The position numbers and the translations under genes are program-made. A model generated the notes under the pieces. The model was not told the origin of the DNA and did not search any database. It worked only from the letters and a program-made list of their open reading frames with translations. From positions 434,001 through 498,000 of the forward strand of contig CAVVST010000001.1 in assembly GCA_963750995.1 (NCBI GenBank): DNA of 64,000 bases, in the 5' to 3' direction. Source of the stretch: CAVVST01 sp963750995. Its GTDB lineage: Bacteria > Acidobacteriota > Vicinamibacteria > Vicinamibacterales > UBA2999. Every line of letters starts with the position of its first letter. The stretch's first letter is position 1. Shown piece after piece: positions 54,837 to 64,000 of this stretch.

Positions 54837-55921
54837 TTGCGTTCCGGCGCCGCCTTGAGCGCGGCAAGCGCGTGTTCGTGATTCCAATCGGCGAGAAAGA
54901 GCTGACCCTCGCGACCGCCGCCGCGGCTCGACGTCCAGGCCAGCCGCCGGCCGTCGGGCGACGGCACGGGCAGGCCGTCGAAACCGTCGGAATAGGTGAT
55001 TCGGACCGGCTCCTTCTTGCCCTCGATGTCGACCATGAAGACTTCGAAATTCTCGAAGCCAAGCTTGTTCGACGCGAAGACGATGTAGGCGCCCGAAGGA
55101 TGGATGTACGGCGCCCAGCTCATCGATCCGAAATTCGTGATCTGACGCTGATTCGTGCCGTCCGGCTTCATCATCCAGACGTCGGCAATGAGGCCCTGCG
55201 CGTCGAACCGTCTCCAGATGATCTGCGCACCGTCGGGTGAGAAGAACGGCCCGCCGTCGTAGCCGATGGCGTTCGTCAGGCGGCGCTGCCCGCTGCCGTC
55301 GGCGCGCATGACGTAGATCTCCGCGAAGTAGCTCGGATCGACCTCGAGCTGCTTTTGCTCGGCAGGCGTCAGCGTCCGGTTGTAGGCGTCGCGCATCGAC
55401 GAAAACACGATCCACTGGCCGTCGGGCGAATAGCTGGCTTCCGCGTCGTAGCCGCGCGCGTTGGTCAGCCGTGTGGACTGGACCGATCGTTCGGAGGCGG
55501 CGTAGATCTCAAACTCGGGGTCGTAGTCCCAAGCGTAGCGGCGCTCCTTGCCGGACGCGCGAAAGTCCAGCTCTTCCTGCTGCAGCATCTTCGACCGCGG
55601 GTCGTGATGGGTGGAGGCGAAGAGAATCTGATCGGTGCCGGGACGAAAGAACGCGCAAGTGGTCTTGCCGTAGCCGGGGGAAATGCGCTTGGTGTCCCCT
55701 GAGGTGAAGTCGAGGGCGTAGATCTGATAGAAGGGGTTCGCCGGCTCACGCTCGCTCTGGAAGACCAGGCGTTGACCGTCCGGCGCCCAGTAGCCCTCGC
55801 CCGCGCGCCGCCCCTCGACGGTCAACCGGCGAATTCGCGACAGAAAATCGCGTTCGCCGGCCGCTGGCTGCTGCGCCGATACGGTCGCAGCCGTCAACAG
55901 CAGAAGAACCAGCTTCCACAT
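54833..55921 (-). CDS. Periplasmic TolB-like beta-propeller protein
   Basis: This is a 362-aa protein with signal MWKLVLLLLTAATVSAQ and repeated PD40/WD40-type blades: GYWAPDGQRLVFQSERE, ASYSPDGQWIVFSSMRD, PFFSPDGAQIIWRRFD, APYIHPSGAYIVFASNK and VPSPDGRRLAWTSSRGG. The blades suit binding of peptide or protein, as in TolB and tricorn-like peptidase partners. It is coupled to the M28 peptidase by ATGA. Start at 55921 chosen by signal. Confidence 0.88.
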   Translation of the reverse strand: MWKLVLLLLTAATVSAQQPAAGERDFLSRIRRLTVEGRRAGEGYWAPDGQRLVFQSEREPANPFYQIYALDFTSGDTKRISPGYGKTTCAFFRPGTDQILFASTHHDPRSKMLQQEELDFRASGKERRYAWDYDPEFEIYAASERSVQSTRLTNARGYDAEASYSPDGQWIVFSSMRDAYNRTLTPAEQKQLEVDPSYFAEIYVMRADGSGQRRLTNAIGYDGGPFFSPDGAQIIWRRFDAQGLIADVWMMKPDGTNQRQITNFGSMSWAPYIHPSGAYIVFASNKLGFENFEVFMVDIEGKKEPVRITYSDGFDGLPVPSPDGRRLAWTSSRGGGREGQLFLADWNHEHALAALKAAPERK

Positions 55922-55930
55922 ACCCGACAG

Positions 55931-55946
55931 GGTACACCGATGTACC
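55931..55946. promoter_or_regulatory. Inverted repeat over the PBP1A start
   Basis: GGTACA-CCGA-TGTACC (55931-55946) is a perfect 6-bp inverted repeat that includes the ATG at 55940. A second, TACCC-GACA-GGGTA, overlaps it at 55921-55934. The divergent starts are only 18 bp apart, leaving no room for separate promoters between them. Chance cannot be excluded. Confidence 0.35.
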
Positions 55947-57976
55947 ATCGGTCAGTGCGCCTTTCAGACCTGCGCGCCATCCCGCTGCGCCACTGGTTCC
56001 TGGCCGTCGGCGGCGGCATCGTCATCGCGGCCGTGGTGATGACGGTCATGTGGACGGGCCGGAACGCCTGGGCGGTCTACCAGCTGAATCGCGGCGTCGG
56101 CGACACCACGTTCTACGACGCCGCGGGGCGGCCCTGGTTCCGGCTCGACGAACAGCGCCGCGACGTGCCGTTCGAAGCCATTTCCACCTACTTCAAGGAT
56201 GCCGTCATCGCGGTAGAGGATCACCGCTATTACCTGCATCCTGGCGTCGACCCGATCGCGCTCGGGCGCGCCGTGATCTACAACCTGCGATCGGAGACGG
56301 GCACACAGGGCGGCAGCACGATCACACAGCAGCTCGCCCGTACCCTGTTTCTGTCCAATACGCGCACCTACGGTCGGAAGCTCAAGGAAGCGGCGCTCGC
56401 GGTCATGCTCGAGCTTTTTCTGAGCAAGCGCGAGATCCTCCAGCTCTATCTCAATCGCGTCTACCTGAGCGGTGGCATCTACGGCATCGAGGCGATGTCG
56501 CAGAAGCTGCTGCGGAAGCCGGCATCGAAGCTGACGCTCGCCGAGGCCGCGCTGATCGCCGGCATCATCCGCGCCCCCGCGTCGTACTCGCCCTGGAATC
56601 ATTTCGACGATGCCCGGCAGCGCAGCTTTGTCGTGCTGCGGCGGATGCGCGAGGAGGGGAAAATCACTGCCGAACAGGAGCAGGCGGCTCGCGGCGAGCG
56701 GATTCGCATCCAGCCTCCGCCGGCCGTGACCGCCGCGAAGCATGGCTTCGCCAAGGAATACCTGCGGCAACAATTCCGCAACGTCTACGGCGGCGACAAT
56801 CCGCCCGACTGGAAGGTGGAGACGACGTTGCTCCCGGAACTCCAGGATGCGGCCGAGGCGGCGGTCCGCGACGGCATGAGACGGCTGGGCTCGAAGGGAC
56901 TGCAGGCCGCGCTCGTGGCGATGGACCCGCAAACGGGCAACCTGCTCGCTCTAGTGGGGGGCGCGGATTTTGCGACCAGCGCGTTCAACCGCGCCGTCCG
57001 CGCGAAGCGCCAGCCGGGATCCGCGTTCAAGCCGTTTGTGTATGCCGCAGCACTTGAGCATGGGCTGTCGCCGGTCTCGATGATCACCGGCCTGAGGCAG
57101 GTCGCCATCGCGGCGCCGCAGGGCGTGTGGATCCCGCGCGACGAGCGCGACTCTCAACCCGACGAACTGACGCTGCGCGCCGCGCTGCTCGAGTCCAACA
57201 ACGCGGCCGCCGTCCTGCTGCAGCAGCAGGTGGGCAGCGGGCCCGTGATCCGGCTGGCCCGCGACCTTGGGGTGAGGGATCAGCCTGACGTCCCGTCTCT
57301 GGCGCTCGGCAGCGGTCTCGTGACTCCACTCGATCTGACCGCCGCATATGCGGTGTTTCCGACACTCGGGTACAGGGTGCGGCCGCGCGGCATCGTGTCG
57401 GTGTTAAACGCGTCCGGCGAGCGCGTTTACCAGGTGCACGTCGAGCGCGAACAGATTCTGTCGGAACAGGTCGCGTTCCAGATGGTCACGATGCTTCAGG
57501 ATGTGGTCGACCGCGGCACCGGCGCGTCGGCGAGGCGGCTCGGCGTTCGCGGACCGTTCGGAGGCAAGACCGGGTCGACCAACGACTATCGCGACGCCTG
57601 GTTCGTCGGCTTCTCGTCGTCGGTGGTGGCAGGCGTATGGGTGGGCTTCGATCAACCCGAGCAGATTCAGAACGGCGGCTCGGGCGCCCGCGTCGCGCTG
57701 CCGATCTGGGCCGACTTCATGCGGCGCGTCTCGGCTCGTCTCCCCGCCGAACCGTTTGCCCCTCCGGCGGATCTCCGTTCGGAAGAACTCTGCCTCATCT
57801 CCTACCAGCGCGCCGTCGAGGGATGCCCGACTTACATCGAGCACTTCAAGGAAGGGGACGAAATTCCGTCGCGGCTCTGCACCGTCCACGCGGGCAGTCT
57901 CAAGCAGCAGGTGCAGAAGGCGGTGCAGGGGCTGTTCGGTGCGCTGGGCCGCGGCATTCGCGGCATCTTCAAGTAG
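55940..57976 (+). CDS. Class A penicillin-binding protein (PBP1A type)
   Basis: This is a bifunctional peptidoglycan glycosyltransferase/transpeptidase, anchored by one helix (HWFLAVGGGIVIAAVVMTVM). GT51 motifs: AVEDHRYYLHPGVDPIALGR, GGSTITQQLARTLF, EILQLYLNRVYL with the conserved glutamate. Transpeptidase motifs: SxxK in RQPGSAFKPFVYA, SxN in ESNNAAAVL, KTG in GGKTGSTNDYRDAW. Length 678 aa. The start could be the GTG at 55955. Intact. Confidence 0.93.
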   Translation: MYHRSVRLSDLRAIPLRHWFLAVGGGIVIAAVVMTVMWTGRNAWAVYQLNRGVGDTTFYDAAGRPWFRLDEQRRDVPFEAISTYFKDAVIAVEDHRYYLHPGVDPIALGRAVIYNLRSETGTQGGSTITQQLARTLFLSNTRTYGRKLKEAALAVMLELFLSKREILQLYLNRVYLSGGIYGIEAMSQKLLRKPASKLTLAEAALIAGIIRAPASYSPWNHFDDARQRSFVVLRRMREEGKITAEQEQAARGERIRIQPPPAVTAAKHGFAKEYLRQQFRNVYGGDNPPDWKVETTLLPELQDAAEAAVRDGMRRLGSKGLQAALVAMDPQTGNLLALVGGADFATSAFNRAVRAKRQPGSAFKPFVYAAALEHGLSPVSMITGLRQVAIAAPQGVWIPRDERDSQPDELTLRAALLESNNAAAVLLQQQVGSGPVIRLARDLGVRDQPDVPSLALGSGLVTPLDLTAAYAVFPTLGYRVRPRGIVSVLNASGERVYQVHVEREQILSEQVAFQMVTMLQDVVDRGTGASARRLGVRGPFGGKTGSTNDYRDAWFVGFSSSVVAGVWVGFDQPEQIQNGGSGARVALPIWADFMRRVSARLPAEPFAPPADLRSEELCLISYQRAVEGCPTYIEHFKEGDEIPSRLCTVHAGSLKQQVQKAVQGLFGALGRGIRGIFK

Positions 57977-58109
57977 CAGGGAATCGGCTGGCCGAAGAAC
58001 CGTAGCCGCGGTCGCATCGCGGGGAAAAACATGGTCACTCGATCATGTCGCTCGAGCTCAGCGGAACCTGGCGGGGCTGTCGTCCGTCTCAGGTATAGTT
58101 AGATTTCCG
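57977..58109. other. Intergenic region before the efflux operon
   Basis: 133 bp between PBP1A and the efflux operon. TATAGT at 58094-58099 could be a -10 box, but no good -35 is spaced correctly. No repeat or operator palindrome is visible. Confidence 0.3.
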
Positions 58110-59213
58110 ATGTGCTTCGCCATGCTTCAACGTGTTGTCCTTGTCGTTCTCTGTTCACTCATCATCTCGGCCTGCGGCGGTGATCAAAATGCCCAGGGTG
58201 CCGGCGGCGGCGGTGGGCGTGGTGCCTTCCCACCGATGGACGTGCAGACCGTCGTGCTGGAACCCAAGCCAATTCCGCAATCGTCGGAGTTCGTCGCCAC
58301 GATTCGATCGCTCAGGTCGACGACCGTGCAGCCGCAGGTCGAGGGGATCGTGCGCCAGGTGCTGGTCCGCGCGGGCGATCGTGTCGCCACCGGTCAGCCG
58401 CTGATCCAGATTGATCCCGACAAGCAGCAGGCCACCAACACAGTGACCGAGTCGCAGCGCGCGTCGCGCGAGGCCGATCTCGCGTTCGCACGTCAGCAGC
58501 TGGCCCGCATGCAGAAGCTGTTCGAGGCCGGCGCGGTCAGCCGCCTCGAACTGGAGCAGGCCGAGACGGCGCAGAAGACCGCCGAAGCCCAGCTGGCGGC
58601 CGTGCAGTCGCAGATTCGCGAGAATCAGGTGGAGCTGCAGTACTACCGCGTGACCGCGCCGACCGGCGGCATGATCGGCGAGGTGGTCATCCGCCAGGGC
58701 GATCGCGTCACACCGTCAACGGTGATCACGACGATCGACGCGCCGGAAGGGCTCGAGGCCTATGTCAACGTGCCGCTCGAACGTGCGAAGGATCTCAGAC
58801 TGGGCTTGATGGTCGAGCTTCTCGACCCGCAAGGTCAGGTGATTGCCGCCAACCCGATCAGCTTCATCGCGCCGCGTGCGGACGATGCGACGCAGTCGGT
58901 GCTGGTGAAGGCGACGCTCCGGCAGATGCCACCGTCGATCCGCATCCAGCAGTACGTCCGCGCGCGTGTTGTCTGGAGCAATAAGCCGACGCTCGCCGTG
59001 CCGATCATCGCGGTCAGCCGCCTGGCCGGACAGCATTTCGTGTTCGTCGCCGAGCAGGGCCAGCAGGGCGTGGTCGCGCGTCAGAAGCCGGTGACGGTGG
59101 GCGAGGTCACGGGCGACAATTATGTCGTCCTCGGCGGTTTGATGGCCGGCGAGCGGGTCATCGTCTCAAACGTGCAGAAACTGGGCGACGGCGCGCCCGT
59201 GAAACCTTCGTAA
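58110..59213 (+). CDS. RND efflux periplasmic adaptor (MFP/AcrA type)
   Basis: This is a 367-aa lipoprotein adaptor that links the RND pump to the outer membrane channel. Signal MLQRVVLVVLCSLIISAC with lipobox Cys; start 58110 or the ATG at 58122. Lipoyl half-motif VQPQVEGIVRQVLVRAGDRV, hairpin coiled coil (SRASREADLAFARQQLARMQ-type), second lipoyl half YRVTAPTGGMIGEVVIRQGD, beta-barrel (LRLGLMVELLDPQGQ) and membrane-proximal domain are in order. The next gene starts one base after its stop. Confidence 0.92.
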   Translation: MCFAMLQRVVLVVLCSLIISACGGDQNAQGAGGGGGRGAFPPMDVQTVVLEPKPIPQSSEFVATIRSLRSTTVQPQVEGIVRQVLVRAGDRVATGQPLIQIDPDKQQATNTVTESQRASREADLAFARQQLARMQKLFEAGAVSRLELEQAETAQKTAEAQLAAVQSQIRENQVELQYYRVTAPTGGMIGEVVIRQGDRVTPSTVITTIDAPEGLEAYVNVPLERAKDLRLGLMVELLDPQGQVIAANPISFIAPRADDATQSVLVKATLRQMPPSIRIQQYVRARVVWSNKPTLAVPIIAVSRLAGQHFVFVAEQGQQGVVARQKPVTVGEVTGDNYVVLGGLMAGERVIVSNVQKLGDGAPVKPS

Positions 59214-59214
59214 C

Positions 59215-62200
59215 GTGTTCGTCGACACTTTCATCAAGCGGCCGATCCTGGCCAGCGTGTGTTCGTTGATCATCGTGCTGGCAGGGTTGCTGGCGATCCC
59301 GAACATGCCGATCGCCTGGTATCCGCAGGTGGCGCCGCCGACGGTCCAAGTCACGGCCGTCTACACCGGGGCCAACGCGACAACCGTCGAAACAGCGGTG
59401 ACGACGCCGCTCGAGCAGGCGATCAACGGTGTCGAGGGCATGCTCTACATGTCCTCGTCCAGCACCAACAGCGGCTTCAGCCAGATCACCATCACCTTCG
59501 ACGTAACGCGCGATCCCGACATCGCCGCCGTTGACGTGCAGAACCGCGTCAACCAGGCAATCGGCCGCCTGCCGGCCGAGGTGCGTCAGCTGGGCGTAAC
59601 CGTGCAGAAGGTGGCCACGAATTTCATCTCGGCGGGCGCGCTCTATTCGCAGAAGGGGGAGTACGACGCGCTGTTCGTATCGAACTACCTCGACGTCTAC
59701 ATCAGGGACGCGCTGCGGCGTGTGCCGGGCGTGGCCGACATCGTGGTGTTCGGTGAGCGCAAGTTCTCGATGCGCGTCTGGCTGGATCCGGTGCGGCTGG
59801 CCGCGCGCCGGCTCACGGCGGGCGACGTCGTCAACGCCCTGCGCGAGCAGAACGTGAACGTCGCCGCCGGCAGCGTGGGCGACTCACCGGCACGCGAAGG
59901 ACAGACCTATCAAATCAGCGTGCGCGCGGCGGGGCGCCTGACCGAAGCCAGCGAGTTCGAGAACATCATCGTCCAGACCGGTCCGGACGCGACGCTCGTC
60001 CGTCTCAGGGACATCGGGACGGTGGAGCTGGGCGCCGAGAGCTACTCGACACTGCTTCGATACCAGGGTGTGGACGCGATGGGATTCGGCATCCTGGGAC
60101 TGCCGACGGCCAACGCGCTCGACGTGCAGCGCGGCGTGATCGGCCGAGATCGCGCGGTTGAGGGAGTCGTTCCCTCCGGGACTGCAGGCGAGCATCGCCT
60201 TCGACACGACCATCGTGGTGCAGGAGTCCATCAGGGAGGTCATCGAGACGCTGCTGCTCGCCGTCGGCCTGGTCGTGCTGGTGATGTTCGTGTTTCTCCA
60301 GAGCTGGCGGGCCACGCTCATTCCGACCCTAACGATGCCGGTGTCGCTGATTGGCGCACTGGCGTTCGTCAACCTGCTCGACTTCTCGATCAATACGCTC
60401 ACGCTGTTTGCGATCGTCCTGGCGACGGGGATCGTCGTGGACGACGCGATCGTGGTGATTGAAAACGTCGAGCGCCACATCCAGGATTACAACAAGCCGC
60501 CGCTGCAGGCCGCGTCTGACGCGATGCGGGAGGTGTTTGGCGCGGTCATCGCGACGGCGCTCGTGCTGATTGCCGTGTTCGTGCCGGTGGCGTTTTTCCC
60601 GGGACGACGGGTCGGCTCTATCAGCAGTTCGCACTTACGATCGCGTTTTCAGTCGCGATCTCGGCGTTCAACGCGCTCACGTTGACGCCGGCCCTGTCCG
60701 CCCTGCTGCTTCGTCATGGCGGCGACCTCGGCGCCGGGTGGTTCTTCGGGCCGATCGAACGCGGCATCCGCGGCGGAACTCGTCTGTACGTCTGGATGGT
60801 CCGCGGCGTCATGAGGATCCGGTGGGCGATGGCGGTCGTCTTCGTGGGCCTTCTTGGACTGACGTACTACGTCTATAACCAGGTCCCGCGAGCCTTCGTT
60901 CCGGAGGAAGACGCCGGATATTTCATTTCGATCATCCAGGCGCCGCCCGGCGCGTCGCTGGAGTACACGGGCAAGGTGGCGGCCGAAGCTGAAAAAATCC
61001 TGCTGTCGGTGCCGGAAGTCGAGTCGGTCTTTTCCGTGCTGGGCTTCAGCTTTGCCGGCAGCGCGTCGAACCAGGGGCTGATCTTCACGCTGCTCAAGCC
61101 GTTCGACGAGCGCGAGCGCCCGGAGCAGCGGATCCAGGGACTGCTGCCGATGATTCGCGGAGCACTGTTCGGGATTCAGAGCGGGTTTGTGATTCCCTTT
61201 GCACCCCCGGGCATCAACATCGGCAACTTCGGCGGCTTTTCGATGGAAGTGCTCGATCAGGGAGGCGCCGCGGACATTCAGAATCTTGGCGGCGCGCTGC
61301 AGGCGCTCATCGGTGCGTCACAGCAGTCTGGGGCAGGTGACGGGACTGTTCAGCGGGTTCACCGCGAACGACCCGCAGCTGGCCGTCGACATCGACCGGG
61401 AAAAGGCCCGCAGCCTGGGGCTGCCGATCAACGAGATCACCGATGCGATGCAGATCTACCTGGGGTCCGCGTACGTCAACGACTTTGATTTCAACAACCG
61501 CGCCTACCGGGTGTACGTGCAGGCCGATAAGGCGTACCGATCCGATCCCCAGGACCTCGGCCAGTCCTACGTCAGAACGGTCAAAGGCGAGATGGTGCCG
61601 CTCGCCAACGTGGTGCGCGTGCGCGAGACCACGGCGCCCCAGGTGATCAGCCATTTCAACATGTTCCGTTCGGCACAGATCAGCGGCTCCGCCGCTCCGG
61701 GTGTCAGCTCCGGCCAGGCGCTCGAGGCGATGGAGCGGCTGGCGGCGACCGCGCTCCCACAGGGGTTTGGATACGCATGGTCCGGTATTTCGCTCGAGGA
61801 AATCCAGGCCGGCGGCCAGTCGGCGGCGATCTTCGGGATTGCGCTTCTTCTGGTGTACCTGACGCTGGCAGCGCAGTACGAATCGCTGGTGCTGCCGTTC
61901 ATCGTGCTGCTGGGGGTTCCCCTGGCGGTGCTCGGTGCCTTCTCGGCGCAATGGGCGCGCGGGCTGCAGAACGATCTGTACTGCCAGATTGGCCTCGTGA
62001 TGCTGATTGGGCTTGCGGCAAAGAACGCGATCCTGATCGTCGAGTTCGCCGAGCAGCTGCGGGAAAAGGGATCGTCGGTGATGGATGCGGCGATCGAGGC
62101 GTCCAGGATCCGGTTGCGGCCGATTCTGATGACGTCGCTGGCCTTCATCCTGGGCGTCATGCCGCTCGTATTCGCGAGCGGTGCCGGCCAGGAAGGACGC

Positions 62201-62341
62201 CATTCGGTCGGCACGGCGGTGGCGGGCGGGATGTTCTTCGCGACGTTCCTCAACATCATCTTCATCCCGATCTTGTATGTGCTCGTGCGCACGCTGATCC
62301 CGGGCAAGCGCGGCGGCGCGGAGGTCGCTGTGCATGGGTAA
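59215..62341 (+). CDS. RND multidrug efflux transporter (AcrB/MexB type), three frame breaks
   Basis: This is a proton-driven inner-membrane exporter. From GTG 59215: FVDTFIKRPILASVCSLIIV, PVAWYPQVAPPTVQV-like start, periplasmic porter loops, and TM4 acid pair LATGIVVDDAIVVIENVE. The second half has AAQYESLVLPFIVLLGVPL and LIGLAAKNAILIVEFAEQL. Breaks: extra G at about 60141 (VIAEIARLRESFPP join), one missing base near 60605 (PGTTGRLYQQFALTIAFSVA join), one extra base near 61325 (join to LGQVTGLFSGFTANDP). The net length gives 1041 aa, exactly usual. HAE1 family. Confidence 0.93.
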
Positions 62342-63611
62342 GACGTACCGCATGGGTACGGGAGTCTTCGTCCTCGCGTTGTGGATGGTGCTCGAGGGCT
62401 CCGCCGGCGCTCAGGTCCTCGAGACCGTCACCTTCGACGAAGCCGTGCAGCGCGCGGTGAAAAACCACCCGACCGTCCAGCAGGCCGCGGCCGGCATCCT
62501 GCGCGCGGAGGCGATACTTCAGCAGACGAGGGCACGCTACCTGCCGACGATCGATGCCACGTTCAGTAGCAACGTGATCGATCCGGTCACGGAGTTTTCC
62601 GGGACGAGCATCAACCCGCGAACACAGACTGTCACGTCCGCGCTGCTGAGTTTCCCGATACTGACGCCGGTGCGGTGGGCGGAGCGCAACCAGGCCGAAG
62701 ACAACGTCCTCGTGTCCGTTCGCGTCGCCGACGAAGCGCGCCGAGCCGTGGCGATCGCGGCTGGAGAAGGCTATCTCGCCATCATCGTCCGGCGCCGCGT
62801 CCTCGAGCTGAACCAGCTGGCCCGCGACAACGCGAACGCGCACTTCGAGTATGCGAATCAGCGCTACCTCGGCGGCATCGGCAGCCGCCTCAATGCGCTG
62901 CGGGCGCAGCTGGAAGTCGCGGGAGACGACGCGCGGGTCGAAGAGGCGCGCCTGGCGATTCGCCGTGCCCAGGAAGCGCTGGGCGTGCTGATCGCGGCCG
63001 ATGGGCCGGTTGATGCGGCAGAGGAGCCGGTCTTCGAGGTGCCCCCGCCGCCCGTTCCCGATAGCCAGCTGGTCACTGACCGCCAGGATGTGCAGACGAT
63101 CATCGCGCGGCAATCTGCCGCTCAGCGACGCGCTGCTGATGCATGGAAGGATTATCTGCCGTCCGTGAGCGCGCTCTTCACGCCGACGATGCTGGCGCCG
63201 ACCGGTCTGTTCGCCAACGCACGGTCGTGGCGCGCGACCGTGTTGTTCACCGTACCCGTGTTCGACGTCGGCGGACGCCGTGGTCAGGCGCGCGAGCGTC
63301 AGGCGCTCGTGGACGTGGTGCGTGCCGAACGCCTCAACGCCGAACGCCAGGCCAGTTCGGAAATCAGGATCGCCCGCGAAGCCGTGGCTTCGACCGAACA
63401 GGCGCTGCAGTTGTTCAGGACGGCGGCGCAGCAGGCGAACGAAGTCGTGCAGATTACCGACGTCGCGTTCCGCGAAGGGGCGACGACCAATATCGAAGTG
63501 ATTGACGCGCAGCGCCGGGCGCGGGATGCCGAGACTGCCGCGGCGATTGCCGAAGACCAGGTGCGACGGGCACGCTTCGACGTACTGGTCGCCACCGGGA
63601 GATTTCCGTAG
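62334..63611 (+). CDS. Outer-membrane efflux protein (TolC family)
   Basis: This 425-aa TolC-type channel completes the pump. It starts inside the RND gene end (overlap 8 bp); an alternative ATG is 62352. Signal LALWMVLEGSAGAQ, then two repeated coiled-coil halves: FDEAVQRAVKNHPTVQQAAA, QQTRARYLPTIDATFSS, and again WKDYLPSVSALFTP, VPVFDVGGRRGQARERQALV with FREGATTNIEVIDAQR. It ends directly before repeat copy D. Intact. Confidence 0.9.
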   Translation: MGKTYRMGTGVFVLALWMVLEGSAGAQVLETVTFDEAVQRAVKNHPTVQQAAAGILRAEAILQQTRARYLPTIDATFSSNVIDPVTEFSGTSINPRTQTVTSALLSFPILTPVRWAERNQAEDNVLVSVRVADEARRAVAIAAGEGYLAIIVRRRVLELNQLARDNANAHFEYANQRYLGGIGSRLNALRAQLEVAGDDARVEEARLAIRRAQEALGVLIAADGPVDAAEEPVFEVPPPPVPDSQLVTDRQDVQTIIARQSAAQRRAADAWKDYLPSVSALFTPTMLAPTGLFANARSWRATVLFTVPVFDVGGRRGQARERQALVDVVRAERLNAERQASSEIRIAREAVASTEQALQLFRTAAQQANEVVQITDVAFREGATTNIEVIDAQRRARDAETAAAIAEDQVRRARFDVLVATGRFP

Positions 63612-63696
63612 AACCACGACGTCACGAAGACGACGAAGGCCACGAATACCTTCGTTGGTACTCGTGACCTTCGCGACCTTCGTATCTTCGCGGTTT
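63612..63696. repeat. Intergenic inverted repeat, AACCACGACG family (copy D)
   Basis: AACCACGACGTCACGAAG at the left faces CTTCGTATCTTCGCGGTTT at the right, with a central stem GGCCACGAATACC / GGTACTCGTGACC that pairs at 11 of 13 positions. It fills the gap between two convergent stop codons (TolC-type gene and M48 gene). The arms are less exact than in copies A-C. Confidence 0.75.
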
Positions 63697-64000
63697 AGTC
63701 GGCGATCTGGACTGACTGCCTGATCCGCCGGAAGGCGGATTCGTACCTGATTCGCCTGCGGCTGCGGCGCCACGCCGATGATGTAGAGCAGGCTGCCGTC
63801 CCGCAGTTGCGCCGTCGACAAGGTGATGTATTCGCGCTCGCCGGTAACTTCCGACACGTTGCTGAGCGGGGTCGTCAGCCCGGTGCGCCCGCCGATGTTT
63901 TCGCGGCGGGCATTGCCGGCGCTCTGCAGATCCGGGTTCGAGCGCGAGAAGCTGTTGAGCAACTGCTGCGTGTCGCGCTGCAAATTGCCGCTGCCCCCCT
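63695..64000 (-). CDS. M48-type metallopeptidase, C-terminal end only
   Basis: Only the last 100 residues lie in the window; the rest is beyond position 64000. Seen: QQLLNSFSRSNPDLQSAGNA, TGLTTPLSNVSEVTGEREY, LSTAQLRDGSLLYIIGVAPQ, then, after dropping one extra base near 63745, NQYESAFRRIRQSVQIAD-stop. This tail, with SNVSE and an APQ-x-FxxILxS type ending, is typical of the C-terminus of secreted Acidobacteria M48 peptidases. The catalytic HExxH is not in view, so the assignment rests on the tail. Confidence 0.6.

Noticed and set aside
54837..55415. Upstream extension of the M28 peptidase frame
   Set aside because: It overlaps the TolB-like gene out of frame; the signal peptide and ATGA overlap fix the start at 54836.
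62262..63690. Minus-strand open frame through the TolC region
   Set aside because: Only its first 100 codons (63695-64000) belong to a real protein; the rest is antisense to TolC and arises from the indel near 63745.
63722..63739. TCCGCCGGAAGGCGGA palindrome as a REP copy
   Set aside because: It lies inside the coding end of the M48 gene (SAFRRIRQ) and lacks the flanking bases of the REP-like family.

Overview
The window is GC-rich bacterial chromosome with tightly packed, mostly housekeeping genes. Gene content (HspR/ClpB chaperone locus, YejABEF-type peptide importer, RND pump, lipoproteins, many secreted alanine/proline-rich proteins, a DACNV-type sensor) points to a Gram-negative soil bacterium. 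The style of the proteins suggests an acidobacterium, perhaps Vicinamibacterales. This is inference: no rRNA or other decisive marker gene is present. I saw no tRNA, rRNA, CRISPR array, prophage, transposase or insertion sequence.

Layout. 1-6.7 kb (minus): end of an ABC-F protein, then a peptide/opine importer (lipoprotein SBP, two Yej-like permeases, two ATPases). 6.8-13.1 kb: acyl-CoA ligase, JAMM peptidase, glycosyltransferase pair, leucyl aminopeptidase; this part is full of reading-frame breaks. 13.2-21.7 kb (minus): amidase, FtsK, RNase J, RsmA, a zincin, endonuclease III, DUF3467, LexA. 21.9-28.5 kb (plus, clean): secreted protein, RecG, RsmD, CoaD, aminotransferase, GlcD-like oxidase. 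28.5-34.4 kb: STN-like secreted protein, ArnT-like transferase, MASE1 hybrid kinase, CoA-binding and CDGSH proteins, glycine-zipper lipoprotein. 34.5-39.7 kb (plus): branched-chain amino acid operon ilvB-ilvN-ilvC-ilvD. 39.8-41.8 kb: Tat-exported hydrolase, receiver protein, broken dienelactone hydrolase. 41.9-51.4 kb: a proteostasis block, on the minus strand except for one gene: hspR-cbpA-clpB-ftsH, a DACNV sensor, a catalytically dead HtrA-like protein and a short LuxR-type regulator, facing an intact HtrA on the plus strand. 51.5-64 kb: two tandem TerC proteins, M28 peptidase with TolB-like propeller, PBP1A, a complete MFP-RND-TolC efflux operon, and the end of an M48 peptidase.

Two themes run across the window. 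First, about twenty genes, including essential ones (ftsH, rnj, rsmA, ilvB, clpB), are broken by single-base indels, nearly all insertions and clustered in patches. In most cases removing one base restores the canonical protein, so I read these as assembly or sequencing errors, and the coordinates given span the restored genes. The apparent RNase J-FtsK fusion is one of these artefacts. Second, gene ends carry at least two families of intergenic inverted repeats: an AACCACGACG...CGTCGTGGTT family and a REP-like GGCGGGTTCCGCG... family with short tandem arrays.

How the genes work together: the HspR block would couple chaperone/disaggregase supply to membrane proteolysis by FtsH. The neighbouring sensor and the active/dead HtrA pair make it the most interesting candidate system here.
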